64,000 nt of DNA, taken from contig CM067091.1 in assembly GCA_034008185.1 (NCBI GenBank), positions 9,589,799 to 9,653,798 on the forward strand, read 5' to 3'. Below the pieces are notes generated by a model. That model was given only the letters and a program-made list of their open reading frames with translations. It did no database searches and was not told the DNA's origin. This document shows, in pieces, positions 12,201-25,137 of the stretch. The number at the start of each line of letters is the position of its first letter. Position 1 is the first letter of the stretch. The position numbers and the translations under genes were made by a program. Origin of the DNA: Gorsachius magnificus. Lineage: Eukaryota; Chordata; Aves; Pelecaniformes; Ardeidae.

Positions 12201-15200
12201 TTTTTATGGTTCTGTATTAGTACTTCCTCCCACTATCAGCTGCCTCTGTTTCAGGCTGGAGGGGCTGATCCTGGGCAGTCTCCTTACATGCAGCCTTCCT
12301 GAGATGGACAAGACAGAAGCCCACAGCACTGAAGACTGAGCAGCAGTTTTCCCTCCTGGTCTACATTTCTCCTCTGATACACTGTTTGGTTTTTGTACCG
12401 CTGTTAACATTGAACCAATGTCTTTGTAAACACTGCAGTATCCCTGAGGAGTCCAAGACTCCTTTCCTCGAAAGGGGCTAGGCTGGAGAATTAGATAAAA
12501 AACAGTGACAACTGGGTGCAAAGTAGACAACAGTAACAGACAAAATGCTGGCCTCATGGCAGGACAGTTGGGAAACCAGTTAGTCTAAGGCTCTCCTAAA
12601 GTTTGGATCCTGTGGCTTTCAGCCAACCTGTGGATGGTTCAGCTCCAGGCAGCACCTTGATGCTAGCACATGTTATGGGGGTGAAGAGAAGTGATGGTGA
12701 CAGCCATGGTCCCTGGAGCCCTTGCAATGCTGAGCCTGACGGAGGTAGAAGGGAGGGGTGGAAAACCTCCATGTCCAATAAATACTACAAAGGCACCAGT
12801 GAGCTGGGGCTGCTTTTCCCATGCCATCCACAGGATGCTGCCAAGTTTGTGACTCACTGGAGAGATGCCCGCATAGTGTTTGTGAAATCAAATGTGACAG
12901 TAAAATCTGTTTCTGAGGACAGTACAAGTAGCAGCATGGGACACTGAGTCAGAGAAGAAAAACATCTTCCTCAGCTTTGATTCCAGTGCAGGAGTTGCGG
13001 CATTGTTCTTGAAACAGTGTGAAGAAGGCAGGAAGGTAATTTGGTCTAGGATGTGACAAGGTCCCCAGATGTCCCACCAACATTTCTGCTTGCCTACAAT
13101 ACATAAAAATGTGTTGCTGAATTTAAGGCAAATGTAGAGCTTATCAAAATAGGTAACTTGTCTGCTGCATGTACAAGGCGTTTTTTGATACATGGCATAT
13201 CGGAGCAGCGTGCTGAGGGGCTTTGAAAGTATTGATCTGTTTCTGATCAAGAGCTCCAGAGTACAGGTAACATCCTCCTTGCTCTGTTTGGCTCTGTTTG
13301 GCGCTTGTGCAGGTTAACACCATCGTGTATTGCTGGAGGAAAGATGCTGCACCTAGTCCCTGAATGCTTGGACCTGGTCTCAGTGAACCTTTACTTGGGG
13401 AATCTTTCTGGTGCAAGGCAAGCAGCGATTTCGAAGGGGAGCCGGAGGAGAGCAGTAGCAGCTTGGTAGAGAAAAGTAGAATCTCTGCTATGTACAGTAA
13501 AGCAACAGTGACTGTATCTGCTCAAACCCCAGTGCTGCCCAAAGCATCTGCTGTTCTGCTTCTTTCACATTGGCCCTGCCAGCTCCGTATAAAGAAATTC
13601 CTTTTATACTGCTGGGAGCAGAGCACCACTGAGGAGTTCAGTGGGTGATCGGAGTGTTGGCGTAGGATTGGTGTGACTTGGTGACATGCCAGGTCCTCTC
13701 TGGCATCTGCAGAGCCTCCTGCAGTCTCCCACACTTGCTGTAGATGCTATTTGATGTCTTTGTTCTAGTCACCTTGAACATTGTGGTCACTGTGGTTATT
13801 TTTGGCTGCTGTCTCATTATTTCACATGTCTCTAGTCTAGCATTTTATTAGTCAATATTCAAACCACTTCCATATTGTTTAGCTTGTTCTGACTTTGAGA
13901 ATTTCCTCTCTCACTAGATGCAGACATTTCTGAGACAGTTCATCCCCCAAAATACAGACATCCCTAAGAGTCACTCGGCATTTTGCCTTTGTGTTCAGTG
14001 GGGCCAGGGTGCCCCTTTCCCACCCTGTGTAAGCAAACACATCGTCTGCCTCTCTTCAGCTGCCCTGGGTGATTGTTAGGTGCCTGCAGGTGGCATGCGG
14101 GGTTGATGACACATAGTGGACTCTGGCTCTTATTTAGTCTGAATATCTTGGTTTATAACCTTTTTTTTTCTGCAGTATTTTTCTCCTGTTCCCATGACTA
14201 TGTATCATTGTGTGGGGTCAAGAACCAGGTGCTGGAAGGAGCTCATAAAAGGCAAAATCAAATTAAGAAAAACTTTCCTTCCTTTTCTCTAACTGACTCA
14301 AGGCTCTGGCCACAGTATCCTCTTCTGCTGCAGCCTGTGACATCCAGGTCCTTTTTCTATATAAATGGCAGAGAAATTTTACTTTACAAATTAATAATGA
14401 CATGCTGGACTCCTCCCAGCCCATTCCACCCTGGGGCAGGGAAGAAAAATCCTGATGCTCTCACCATGTTGAGCTGTGATATAAGCACAAATAAATCATC
14501 AGCAGCATTACTGCATTTGAGCATGACTCCCCTGCATACGTATGCAACCCCAGAAACCCTTTAATTTAAACTGTAGATGTATATGCACACAGGGCAGAAT
14601 CCAACAAACACACCTGACCTATACTTCAGGTGGAAGAGTATGTGTTAGAACCAGAGCATAGTTTAATCAGCTCCCTCTGACCTGCTTGGTCGTCTGGGAC
14701 CGCTAAAAGGAACACCCTTGCTAGTCCAGGTTTTGCTGATGTACATCTCCAGAGCTGTCCTTATGCCTGAAGTGACTATCAGCCTCCTAATGAATTTGAA
14801 TACATAGTCTAGAGACCTGCATTGCCTAAGGCTCCCTTTTCCCAGGTGTGTGCAAACACTCCCAGCATTGTGCTCAGTGCAAAAATACAGTTCCCACGGG
14901 TATTCTGAGTAATAATTCAGCAGAAAACAGAACAGGGAGGATCTAAGCTCACATCAGCATTTGGGGAGGTGGAGGGAGTAGTACCGGGTGTACGCCCAAT
15001 CCACAAGAGCATGGACAATAGCCCCACTGTGCTCCTCCCCTGAACCCTAACCACCTATCAGCTGAGGAATGCAAGACTCTTTGCCTGTGTGGATTTGACA
15101 GGTGTGGAGGACCCCAAGGGCTCCAACTATAATGGGACAAATTGCTGTTCTTGGATTATAGCTGTGTTTGAATCTATTGGATTTTTTATTGCCTGTGATG

Positions 15201-17276
15201 AGTGCTGCTCTCCAGGGACTACTAGAAAACCCTACAGCTTCAAGAGCAAAAGAAGAAATTATTAAAAAGTGGCTTTAGGCCAAGGCATTAATAATTCTCA
15301 TTCATCTGTAGGGTTGGGTAAGGCTGAAACATAACATATATGATGTGACGTTACCCTTTTGATGATGGGTACTGTGGAAGACCAGCAGTGCCATCACTGG
15401 GGGCCCATGCTCCCCTAACCACAGTGAGGGATTTTGCATTATCAGTATAAAAGCACAAGAAAAAGATAAAAAAAACAAAGGTTGAGTGCAAAATGTGCTT
15501 GTGAGAGATAGCAGAGTCTTCTAGCACTCACCAGACACTCATGGCAGCTGGCAGCTTTTTTATGTTGGCATAGCGGAGAGCACAGTAGGAGTGGGTGCCA
15601 ACAGTTAATTCCCATGTGGGGGACATCCTGAAACCAAGAGCAATGGGTGCTCGTGGGATTCTTACCAACTGCCAAATCAGAGCAAGGAACATGACATGTA
15701 GGCTATGATGCTTCTCTGCAGCTGGAGAGAAACAGCAACACGGTCCTAAGGGCTGCGGCAGAGATTATCTGTGTAGGTCTCAAGTAGTAGCCGTTTAGTT
15801 GCTATTCCTGAAATAAAAGATGGTTATCTCCCGATTCATAAAGTGTTTCAGCTAGCAGAGCTGTTTCTGGCTAGAGGCTTTTTGCCTCCATGCACAGCTG
15901 TGAACTGACTCTGTGTTTTGTGCAGACAAGGTAATATAGTCCCAGTGGAATGTTATATCCAATGATGCTGCTAAAGAAATGTTTTAATAAAACTGTAGAT
16001 AATGATGAGCAAAACTGAGTGTGCTAAAAAATTAAATTTGAGAACGTGAAGGATAATTGAGTGTTATGAAAGTACTCTAGTAAATGTCCTGAATACTGAA
16101 TTCTCACAGATTTTTAATAGGATGCTGTGGCCAAAACCACACAGAGCCAGAAGAGCCCTAAAAGACAATCTGTACTAATCAGGGGGAGGATGCAACTGAT
16201 AATGATAAACATAAATAAAGTTAGGAGATACACGCACTTGTTGAGGAAGACCAGAAAACTCAGTGACAGATCCATGGGGAAAAGTACAATCAGAACGAGT
16301 CACTTAAATAGTGAATCCTGGTAAATTCACTGCCATGTTTGTTAGTAAGTTACTGCTTTGAGTCGGTTAAACTGTGTGGCCACATTTCTCTTGTGAAACT
16401 GGGTTTTGACTTAATGTGCTATAATAACCTTCTAGATCAGACAAAATCTTTTCTCCCAGTAGGTATCTACCAGCCACGCATTTTGCCTTTACATTTGCTT
16501 TGAATAACAGATAGATTGAGATTCCCCAGGCTTCCTATGGACACATCAGAAGGGCATTTTTTCAAGAACTCAAATCCAAATGGGTGTTATTGTGGCTCTT
16601 GGCTTAATGCAGGATTGCCCTGGTGAAATCAGTGATTTCTTAGAGTTTTTAAGGGTAAGAAACCACTCGTGGCTATTTTTCTGAACTTCCTCAAGACTTT
16701 CCTCAGCTTTTCCCAAACTTCCAGCTTCTGTTTGTGATGCAAGGCCCCTGGAGAGAGAGTGGCATCATTCCCGGGGAGATGACTGACATCCAGGTGTTTG
16801 TTCCTGAGCCCATGTCTAGGTTCCCTTCAATGTCAGTGGGCAGAGTACGATCCCTCAAAGGGTGATTTTTCTCCTCCTGTGGAAAGTCCTATCTCCCTGG
16901 GAAGGTCAGAAGAAGACACTTGAGCATCTTTTTCTCTTTGAATCTAGAAAACTCAAGAGCAATTTGTAGGTGTCTCTCTCGCTCTGTGTCACTGCTTAAG
17001 CAAGGTGGGATGCATCAGACTTGGGTGTGTAAATACACAGTCCAGTACTGCATAAAAAATAATGTAATTTCTACTGTCATCCTTCTACACAGTATTTCCT
17101 GCTGATACATCCAGGAGGGTCTGCCTCTGAGCTGCAGCAGTACATCAGCTGCTTCTGTAGATAAGATTCCTGCTGTGACCATTTAAGCCTTTTCAGTGTT
17201 TCCAGGACACAGTCCTTGGAGTCTTTGATCTCACTTTATCAGTGACCCAGATGGCCCTGTTTAACTGAACTGCCTT
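12201..17276. other. Non-coding stretch, nothing recognised
   Basis: About 5 kb with no convincing gene. Open frames such as 12603-12947 (+) and 14073-14564 (+, 163 codons) are unrelated to any family I recognise and lack supported splice structure. Composition drifts towards AT around 15.9-16.4 kb. Presumed upstream or intronic LUZP1 DNA. Confidence 0.45.
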
Positions 17277-17998
17277 CTGGGCAGAGAATGGATTGAGAGC
17301 AGCCCTGCAGAGAAGGACTTGGGGGTGTTGGCTGATGAATAGCTCAACACGACCCGGCAACATGTACTTTTGCAGCCCAGAAATCCAACCATATCCTGGG
17401 CTGCATGAAGAGAAGCGTGACCAGCAGGTCGAGAGAGGGGATTCTGCCCCTCCACTCCGCTGTCTTGACACCCCACCTGGAGCCCTGTGCTCAGCTGTGG
17501 GGCCCCCAACAGAAGGAGGATGTGGACCTGTTGGAGAGAGTCCAGAGGAGGGCCACAAAGATGATCCGAGGGCTGGAGCACATCTCCTACGAGGACAGGC
17601 TGAGAGAGTTGGGATTGTTCAGCCTGGAGAAGAGGAGGCTGCAGGGAGACCTTATAGCAGCCTTCCAGTAGCTGAAGGAGGCCTACAAGAAAGCCTGGAG
17701 AGGCACTTTTACAATGGCCTGTAGCGATAGGACAAGGGGTAATGGCTTAAAACTGAAAGAGGGTAGATTTAAGTTAGATATAAGGAATAAATTCTTTACG
17801 ATGAGGGTGGTGAGACAGTGGAACAGGTTGCCCAGAGAAATTGTGGATGCCCTAATCCCTGGAAGTGATCAAGGTTGGGTTGGGTGGGGCTTTGAGCAAC
17901 CTGCTTTAGTGGAAGGTGTCCCTGCTTATGGAGAGGGGGTTGGAACGAGATTAACTTTATGTCCCTTCCAACCCAAACCATTCTATGATTCTGTGATA
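17277..17998 (+). mobile_element. CR1 LINE 3' fragment, inverted twin of 5566-6285
   Basis: A 5'-truncated CR1 ending in CATTCTATGATTCTGTGA. Its translation includes RVQRRATKMIRGLEH (17405-17671) and [15 protein letters not shown] (17714 onward), the RT C-terminal region. By eye it differs from the inverted copy at 5566-6285 at only about four places: one G/A changing Val to Ile, one C/T, one single-base indel in a G/T run, and the terminal repeat. Both carry the same in-frame TAG after AAFQ and the same early TAG near the left end. It begins abruptly at the GGGCAGAGAATGG segment. Confidence 0.93.
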
Positions 17999-18719
17999 TT
18001 TGCCACTGCTGCAATTTCTTTGCTATTTGTGAAAATTATCATCTTCTTTTCTTCTTGTTTTTTGCTAAAAATGTAAACTAGAGCTAGGATGAGAACTGCT
18101 CACTTCTGAAAAAGGGAGAGAAATCTGAAGTCCGTACATCCATGTCAGATTGTTCAGTACTTTTACAAGCTGAGCAATTTATTGCCTTATCAGATTTATT
18201 TAACAAGTGCTGTTTAAACAACCCCCAAAAATATTAATTAGCATTAATAATAGTCCCAATGTTCAAATCGTGTGCCATTCCTTCTGATATTTTGATATCA
18301 GTGACAGGCTGGAGAAGAACAGTCATGAACAGCCAGAGTAATTTAGGTTGGAAGTACCCCTGAGGTCTCTGGGGTACTCAAAGCATGACCAGCTTAAAGC
18401 AGCCACTACATCTAAGATAATGTTTTATATTGGCTGGTTCCCCTTAATCAGCCAATGTGCACTTTATTTGTAATAGTAATTTGTTTAGGTTCTGTTTCCA
18501 AGCACTGGGGTTAGTTCTGGCTGTGCCAAGAAGTTAAAGGGCCTTCTGCTAGAAGACTTCTTGTGGATACTTTCACTCCACATATTAGTTTGTAGAAGAT
18601 GTTGCTTTACATCTCCTTCTCCTTATGAAGCTAAATAGGTTGAGCCTTTTTAATCTCTTGCAGTGAATCATATCAGCTGGGGAGGTACTGGAGAGTTCCA
18701 GGGCTGCCTCTGGTAGAGC
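17999..18719. other. Non-coding stretch with a possible old CR1 scrap
   Basis: An AT-rich block at 18160-18260 resembles no gene. Around 18590-18680 the + strand (AAGCTAAATAGGTTGAGCC, then TTTTTAATCTC) may be a further old CR1-like scrap in reverse orientation, too short to call separately. Confidence 0.4.
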
Positions 18720-19545
18720 TCCGAGTACGTCTGCGGATGGAAGTCCCACAGCCTCTGTGGGACCCTGTGCCAGTGCTTGACTACTCTCATGGTGGGGGAA
18801 AAAATAAAGTGTCCTAATATCTACTTCGAATTTTTCTTCTTGCAGCTTGTATCTTTTGCTTCTTTCACTGTGTGCTTCAGAGGAGAGCCTGACTCTGTCT
18901 TCTGAACCCTCCCATTTGGTAGCTGCAGGCAGTAAAAGGTCTTTGCCTTCTCTTCTTCGGGCTGAGTAAACCCAGTTCCTTCAGCATCTCCTTTTATGTC
19001 TGCTGCTCCAGCCCATGGCCCACCTTGGTGGCCTCTGCTGGATTCAGCCCAGTACATCTGTGTCTTTCTTGTACTAGGCAGTCCCAAACTAGACACTGCA
19101 CTCCAGGTGTGGCCTCACAAGAGCCAAAGAGGAAGGGTCACCTCCCTCCACCTGCTCGCTGCACACTTGCTGACACAGCCCAGTCTATGGTTGGCCTTCT
19201 TAGCCAGAAGGACACACTGCTGAATTCTGTTCCACTTTCCATCCTCCAGGACTCCCCAGATCCTTTTCTGTGAAGCTGCTTTCTAGCAATCATTCCTAGC
19301 CTGTCCTGGTGCGACTTGGACTTCTTTTTGCTGAGGCTGCTGTCCACCCCTTTCTCCAGCCTGTCAAGGTCCCTCTGAATAGCAGCCCTGCCCTCCAGCG
19401 TAACACCCATGCTTCCTCCCACCTCCCAGTCTAGTATCATCCATGAACTTGCTTGAGAACGTGCTCTCTGTTGTCATCTCTGTTGTTAATAAAGACATTA
19501 AACATCATCAGCCCCTGAGGGACAGCACTAGTAATTCATTCATGC
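18720..19545 (-). mobile_element. Older CR1 LINE fragment
   Basis: Reverse-strand sequence follows the CR1 3' half in decayed form. The order is a segment like TCCACAGCCTCTGTGGGACC (18747 onward), then AGCCTGACTCTGTCTTC, then the TTCGGGCTGAGTAAACCCAG block (complement LGLFSL-like), and finally CTCCAGCCTGTCAAGGTCCC near 19360, matching the RDLDRLEKG stretch seen in the 19138-19440 frame. It is more diverged than the copies at 5.6 and 17.3 kb and has no intact ORF. Confidence 0.8.
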
Positions 19546-21860
19546 AATTAATTGCCAAGTTCAATTTTCTGCTTCATTCAAAGATTTTAGTGTTTCCTCC
19601 TAAATCAGGTTTTCCTCTGGGCCCCTGAGCAGCCTCTGATGTCTACAGAGGAGATTGGTGATTCAGTCCCAACATTCCTCTCCTGCTCTTTAATGCTCTG
19701 TGAGATGTGACAGTGTAGCTACAGGGTCTAAATCCTGACTTACGGCCCACATCAAGCTCTTCACCCAGCATTACCCTGTGCAGACACAAAGGCATATTAT
19801 TAGCCATGGTGCAGGCTCTGTAGGAACCAGCTTTAGGAGCGTGGTTTGGTGGAGCAACCAGATGGGTGGTTCACCAGCAATACTGGGTTCCCAGGGATCT
19901 GTGCCCATAACACCTTTCCTTCCTAGGACCATCCCAGATCATCTCCCAGGGCGGTTGTTCCTGCTGTCTGCAGAAGCCCGTTGTCTTCAGGGCAAGGTCA
20001 CCTCTCTGCACCCAGTTGCTCACTGAGCTTGAGCCTCTACTGGCCTCCATGGTGGGGCTTCCCCCAGGGTGCTGAGTGTATGTGTCTGTGTGTGTGATCC
20101 TGCTCCATCCAGGTGGCAGATGATGCTGTAGGAATATTTGAGATGTAGAAGAAGAGGGAGGAAAGGGAAGAGTGGCCCCTCTGCCCACCCGCTCGTGGAG
20201 GTAGCTCTCCATTTCCCACCCCTTCCCACAAAGGGGGCATGGGGACTGGTCCCACTGGCAGAGCTTGATGAGCCACTATGGTCTCTTGGTGGTGAGGTGC
20301 TTGTCACTTGGGAGCCAGAGCCACCTGCCCTGGTGGCGCGGTGCTCGCAGACCATGCACAGCCCTCTCCCCTGAGCTCTGCAGAAACAGCCTGCAGGAGC
20401 TGCGGCCTGAAAACCAGCACTGCACGCAGGCCCTGCTGCGCCAGCCTGTGTCATGCTCTGCCAGCTGTGTCCTGGGGACAAGGCCACTCTCACCTCCCAG
20501 CCAGTGGCCGATGCTGGGTTAACCATTAACTCCCTGCTCTGAGGCCTGCTGGGGCCAGGGGTTTGTTTTCAGGGTGCTGCGAAGCTGCTTGCTTTGGCCT
20601 TTCCTGCACCGCTCTGATGACATTTCTTGACGGGATCCTGCTGGGGTCTGAACAGCCTTTCCTGTCTACAGATGTCCATGCAGCAGGGCTGTGGCCCTCA
20701 TGGCCTTTATGGTCTGTGGGCAGCATGAGGGAGGGTGGCCCAGGAGCGGGATGTGGTCGTGGTGGTGAGGGAGGGGACAGGCGTGTGGTCAAGGCTAGGT
20801 GTACCACTGCGCATGGCATCTCCCTGGGTGCTCTTTGCAGTGCTTTCAGCAAATGGGCTGGTGACCTCCCTCCTGAGTGAGGGCAGTCCCTCGGGACAGG
20901 GGTCGCAGGGTGCCTGGTTTTGTGGCAGGTGCCTGTTGTCAGCCCAGGCCCCCCTGCCCAGCAGGAAATGAATCACCTTCAGTCACAGGCTTTGGCTTGG
21001 GTCCTGCAGTCTCCCATACCAGCGCTGTCTCCTCCCCACATCCTGCTCCGCACTTCTTGGCATTGTGAAATAGGAAACTCCTCAGTGTTTCCTCTGCAGG
21101 GAGCTACACAAAAATGCTGGAGGCTAAGCCCTGCTTCAAGGCAGACAGCCTAAGCAAGGGTGCAGGTCAGAGAACTGTGGTCACCCCCCCCTCAAGTTTG
21201 CAGCAGCCCTTGCACACGTTGGGCATGTGCCTCAGGCCCACAACAGGACGATGCTGATGCTGAGTGACAAAGAAGGACTTCAGATCCTCCCAACACCAAT
21301 CCTGGCCTGCTCAGTGATGCAGCAGCTCTCACACCCTCCATCTGCGAGCTGGGTGTGTGGGTGCTCATCTCCTCCTCAGTGGCCACCAAATGCTTGGGTG
21401 TTGCATTTTGTAGTTTCCAGGTCGTGTTTATGGTTCCTGAGTCTCCATTTCTAAGATGTCCTCAGGAGACTGGTGCAGTGCTGAAAAGAGAGGCATGTCT
21501 GTGTACAGGGACCCGAGTCCTGCCTCTGTGTGAACCTCCACAGAAGTTGCACGTGGGCAGCTTGTACTGACTGTTGAGCACTGGGGTGAGGGTCTGCCAG
21601 TCATGCACACACTACTTGTGCAGATCAGGAGAGGAGGGCACTTCCTTCCCTCGGCTATTGGGAACAGGCTATTTTTGGAAACCCATTATAACCAAAATAA
21701 ATGGACTGTGGCTCTTCTCCGCAGTTTCATTTCTACTAATTTAGTGCTCAGAAATGTGTTTAATTAAAAAGTTATTTGCATAGGTATTTATAGTCTAACT
21801 TTTAGTGAGAATATTTATATTCTGAGCTCTTATATTGATTGTAAGCATTTTTTCTTTCAG
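19546..21860 (+). other. GC-rich stretch then LUZP1 intron end
   Basis: From about 19.9 to 21.2 kb the DNA is relatively GC-rich with overlapping open frames on both strands and no recognisable protein. From about 21.68 kb it turns AT-rich and ends in the pyrimidine tract TTTTTTCTTTCAG at 21848-21860, a good splice acceptor. The tail is therefore the 3' part of a LUZP1 intron. Upstream LUZP1 exons, if in the window, are non-coding and I could not identify them. Confidence 0.6.
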
Positions 21861-21978
21861 GGTTAGATTGCCTCTGTTCAAAGAAACAATAACATACCAG
21901 GAATACACAAGGTGTTAAAGACCACACCATACACCCAGACTAAGCAAAGCTTTCACCTCAACGGGACAAAAAATAAAC
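21861..21978 (+). promoter_or_regulatory. LUZP1: LUZP1 5' UTR part of the first coding exon
   Basis: 118 bases between the acceptor at 21860 and the start codon. It contains no upstream ATG. The bases before the start give a strong Kozak context (A at -3, G at +4). An AATAAA hexamer sits at 21972-21977, one base before the ATG, which is a curiosity more than a supported poly(A) site. Confidence 0.7.
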
Positions 21979-24900
21979 ATGGCAGAATTTACAGGTTACA
22001 AGGAAACCTCAAATCGGCACCTACGATTCAAATTGCAGAGTCTTAGTCGCCGCCTTGATGAACTGGAGGAAGCGACCAAAAATCTGCAGAAAGCAGAGGA
22101 TGAGCTGCTTGACCTCCAGGACAAAGTTATCCAGGCAGAAGGCAGCAACTCCAGCATGCTGGCTGATGTTGAAGCTCTGCGGAAAAGAGTACTGAAGATC
22201 GAAGGCAAGGATGAAGAAATTAGAAAGGCTGAAGAGCTTTGCCGGTTAATGAAAGAAAAACTTGAAGAGGAAGAGAGCCTCACCCGAGAGTTGAAATCAG
22301 AAATTGAACACCTACAGAGGAGAATGGCAGAGCTGGAGAAACTGGAGGAGGCCTTCGGCAGGAGCAAGAACGACTGTACGCAGCTGTGTCTTAGCCTCAA
22401 TGAAGAAAAGAACTTGACCAAAAAGATATCTACAGAATTAGAAATACTTAGAGTCAAAGTGAAAGAACTGGAAGCATCTGAGGACAGGCTGGATAAAACC
22501 GAGCAGAGCTTAACGTGCGAGTTAGAAAAACTGAAATCCTTAGCACTGAGCTTTATCAGTGAAAGAAAACATTTTAATGAAAGAGAAAAGCAAAATGAAA
22601 AAATAATCCAGGAGCTAACACAGAAACTAGAACAAAACAATAAATTTAATAGGGCAGATCAGACTAGAAATGCATCCAACTTGCTAGAAAGGTCATCAAA
22701 TAATCTCCTGGACAGAAATGATTTGAGAATTGAAGATGACTTGACTTCTGTGTTGCCTTCTAAGGAGACCAGGAGGAAGGGAAGTGTGGATTACGTGAAA
22801 CATGTAGACAATGAAACCAGGAATAAATCAGAAAACCAAAAGAATAAAAATCAGGAAGACAACAAAGTTAAAGATCTCACCCAAGAAATTGAGAAACTTA
22901 AAACTCAGATCAAGCATTTTGAATCTTTAGAAGAAGAACTTAAAAAGATGAGAGCCAAAAACAATGACCTGCAAGACAGTTACTTGAGCGAACAGAATAA
23001 AAACAAGCTCTTAACGGGACAGCTAGAAGAAATAAAAATGCAAATAAAGAAACAGAAAGATCTGGAGAATGGAGAGGTTGAAAATGAAGATACTAGCTTT
23101 TCTAGCAGGGGAAAACATGACAGACCTAAATACAGAGGTGTCACAGCTGATTTGGGAGCTGCCAAGCACAAGCCAAGGGAGCTCTCACCACAGCAGCGTC
23201 GGGAAAGAGCAAGGAACAGAGATTTCTCTGTCAGCAATGACAGCTACAGCCATGGTGGTAAGCAGGTGCCCAGTCTAAGCTGCATGAACAGAAAAGCAGG
23301 TAAAGCATCTGATGCTTCTGCCCTTTCAGATACTGCTGTGACAGATACAAAAAGACTGGAAGAGAAATCTTTAGTTTCCACTTTTTCTTCTGGTCAGAAG
23401 GAAAGCTGTGTCATGCAGAATGAGGGGAAGAGATCAAAAGAGCAGCCGTCTGTCCTCAGCCGATACCCTCCTGCTGCACAGGAGCAGAAATCTTGGAAAG
23501 CACCTTCCAAACCTGTTGGTGACACGGGCCTGAGATCCAAGGCTGAAAAGCCATCTCAGGTGCTCCGTGGCAACTGCCGAACCGGTGCTGACACACATGA
23601 CGAAAAGTCAAGCAAAGGAGAATCAGTGGCTTCTTTGGCCGAGAAGCTGAAAACAAGTCAGGCAGAAGTCAGTGACTGCTCAGGGGACACACTGCTTGCC
23701 AGGGGGAATCACGCCTCTTCCAATGGCACAGCTTCGACGTACAGGTACCACCTCTCCTCCCCCGTGTCAACATCGGACTCCACTGGCTCTAAAGCAGAAG
23801 CAGTGAACACTTTTGCGGCATCACACAGACAGCCCTCGGAGGGGAGGGCTAAAAGGACAATAATCTCCCAGGAAAAAGAATTTGCAGACACATCACTTGA
23901 AAGCGTGAAGCCTTCAACACTAACAAAGCGCTCCCGTTGCTCCAGGAGTCAGGAGGACATGCTGCAGATTCTCACAGGTCTTGAGAAAGAAGACACGGAG
24001 CAGTCTTCAACTTCAGCAACGGATCGTGTAAATGCTGGTTTAAAAACAGACTTCAAAACCATCCAGAGTAACCAGGAAAAACTTAATTCAGATGAAGAAT
24101 CAGGAAGAAGCAAAAAAACAACCACTCAATTAGATTTTGAGACAAGAAAGAAAGTAAATTCCAAGCAGTTCTCCAATTCCAGGGGAGTTTTTAGAGCATC
24201 ACTTTTTGAAAATGACAAAAACACTGTAAATGATGAAGACTCCACCAAGTGTATAAAACCATCAGATGCCAGCACTGGAGGATTTAAATCCAGAAGGTCG
24301 TTCAGCCCTAGAGAAGCTCTGAGATCAAAAGCTGTTATTAAACCCGCAATTGTTGAAAAGGATATGAAGGCAGTCATGGGAGGGGCTGTTTCTGAGGCAG
24401 AGTCAGAAAAACAGAAGTCTGTTTTTAAAATGGTAACAAATAAAATGACAAGCAGCATCACAATCTTTCCTTCTGAGCCAACAGCTCCAAGGACCAGTGC
24501 AGATGCAACAGCAAAGGAAAGGCATGTTACCACCAGCAACATCAGAGTTGCTCTAAATGAGCCTTCACCAATAACAAACAATCTCCCCACACCCTTCGAG
24601 ATATCGATTAATAAGAGTGCTCTGAAATTATCTGAGACAGAGAGAATTGGAGAGGCAGTGCCAAGAAGTAAAGCAGAAACAGTGGTCTCCAGAAGCAGCA
24701 TCATGATAAAGACTTCTGAATTCACAGAGAAGAACAGTGAGCCGCCTTCGGAGACTGTCAGCTGGAAGAGCCCTGGCTCTTCAGATGCCGCTTCATCCGA
24801 AACAAAACATGTCACTGTGCGAAGTTCCTGGAGAACAAGACAAGACTTACATTCCCTGGAGGACTCTCAAACCAAAGTGGAGAAAAGTGCAGCTTCCAGT

Positions 24901-25137
24901 ACTACAAACATGTGTAGGTCTTCAGTGGACCTCTCAGAAATGGAAGGGAACAGTGCAAGAACAAACTCCCTGGAGCAGACCTCAGCAAGGACTAGTGCCA
25001 CAGCTAATTCCTGGAGTGCCCCTGAACTGGGGTCCCGAAGGACCAAAAGTAACTTAAGTGCATCTGAACTGCTAATGCGCAGGAGCTACACAAGTGATCC
25101 TACAGCAGCTTCTGCTTGGCACCGCACCGTGCCACCT
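21979..25137 (+). CDS. LUZP1: LUZP1, leucine zipper protein 1, main coding exon
   Basis: One uninterrupted exon of 1,053 codons. The N-terminus (MAEFTGYKET, then HLRFKLQSLSRRLDELEEAT) is strongly conserved with mammalian LUZP1. Residues about 11-220 form a long Glu/Lys/Leu heptad coiled coil with leucine zippers, and 294-364 a second one (DLTQEIEKLKTQIKHFESLE). The remainder is a low-complexity Ser/Thr/Lys-rich tail with islands I recognise as LUZP1-like: QPSVLSRYPPAAQE near 488, ASLFENDK near 740, SFSPREALRSKAVIKP near 773, VVSRSSIMIK near 902. Known roles of the family (literature, not visible here) are actin crosslinking and stress-fibre, centrosome and primary-cilium regulation. The exon stops at CCT|GTAAGT in phase 0; reading through would add only VSILC. 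Human LUZP1 is about 1,076 residues, so length fits. Confidence 0.96.

Noticed and set aside
14073..14564. 163-codon + frame
   Set aside because: No recognisable motif, flanked by unrelated sequence and overlapping nothing conserved that I know; length is compatible with chance in this region.
17293..17724. 143-codon + frame seen again, inverted, at 5839-6270
   Set aside because: A non-coding frame of CR1; the genuine ORF2 reading is the overlapping RVQRRATKMIRGLEH frame.
20000..21100. Possible CpG island or promoter for LUZP1
   Set aside because: Locally GC-rich but CpG dinucleotides are not conspicuously frequent, and no transcription-start motif is evident.
21996..22640. 214-codon reverse-strand frame inside the LUZP1 coiled coil
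   Set aside because: It is the Ser/Leu/Phe-rich antisense shadow of the Glu/Lys/Leu coiled coil, with no independent support.
24126..24815. 229-codon reverse-strand frame inside the LUZP1 tail
   Set aside because: Antisense to a conserved LUZP1 exon; the sense frame carries the conservation.
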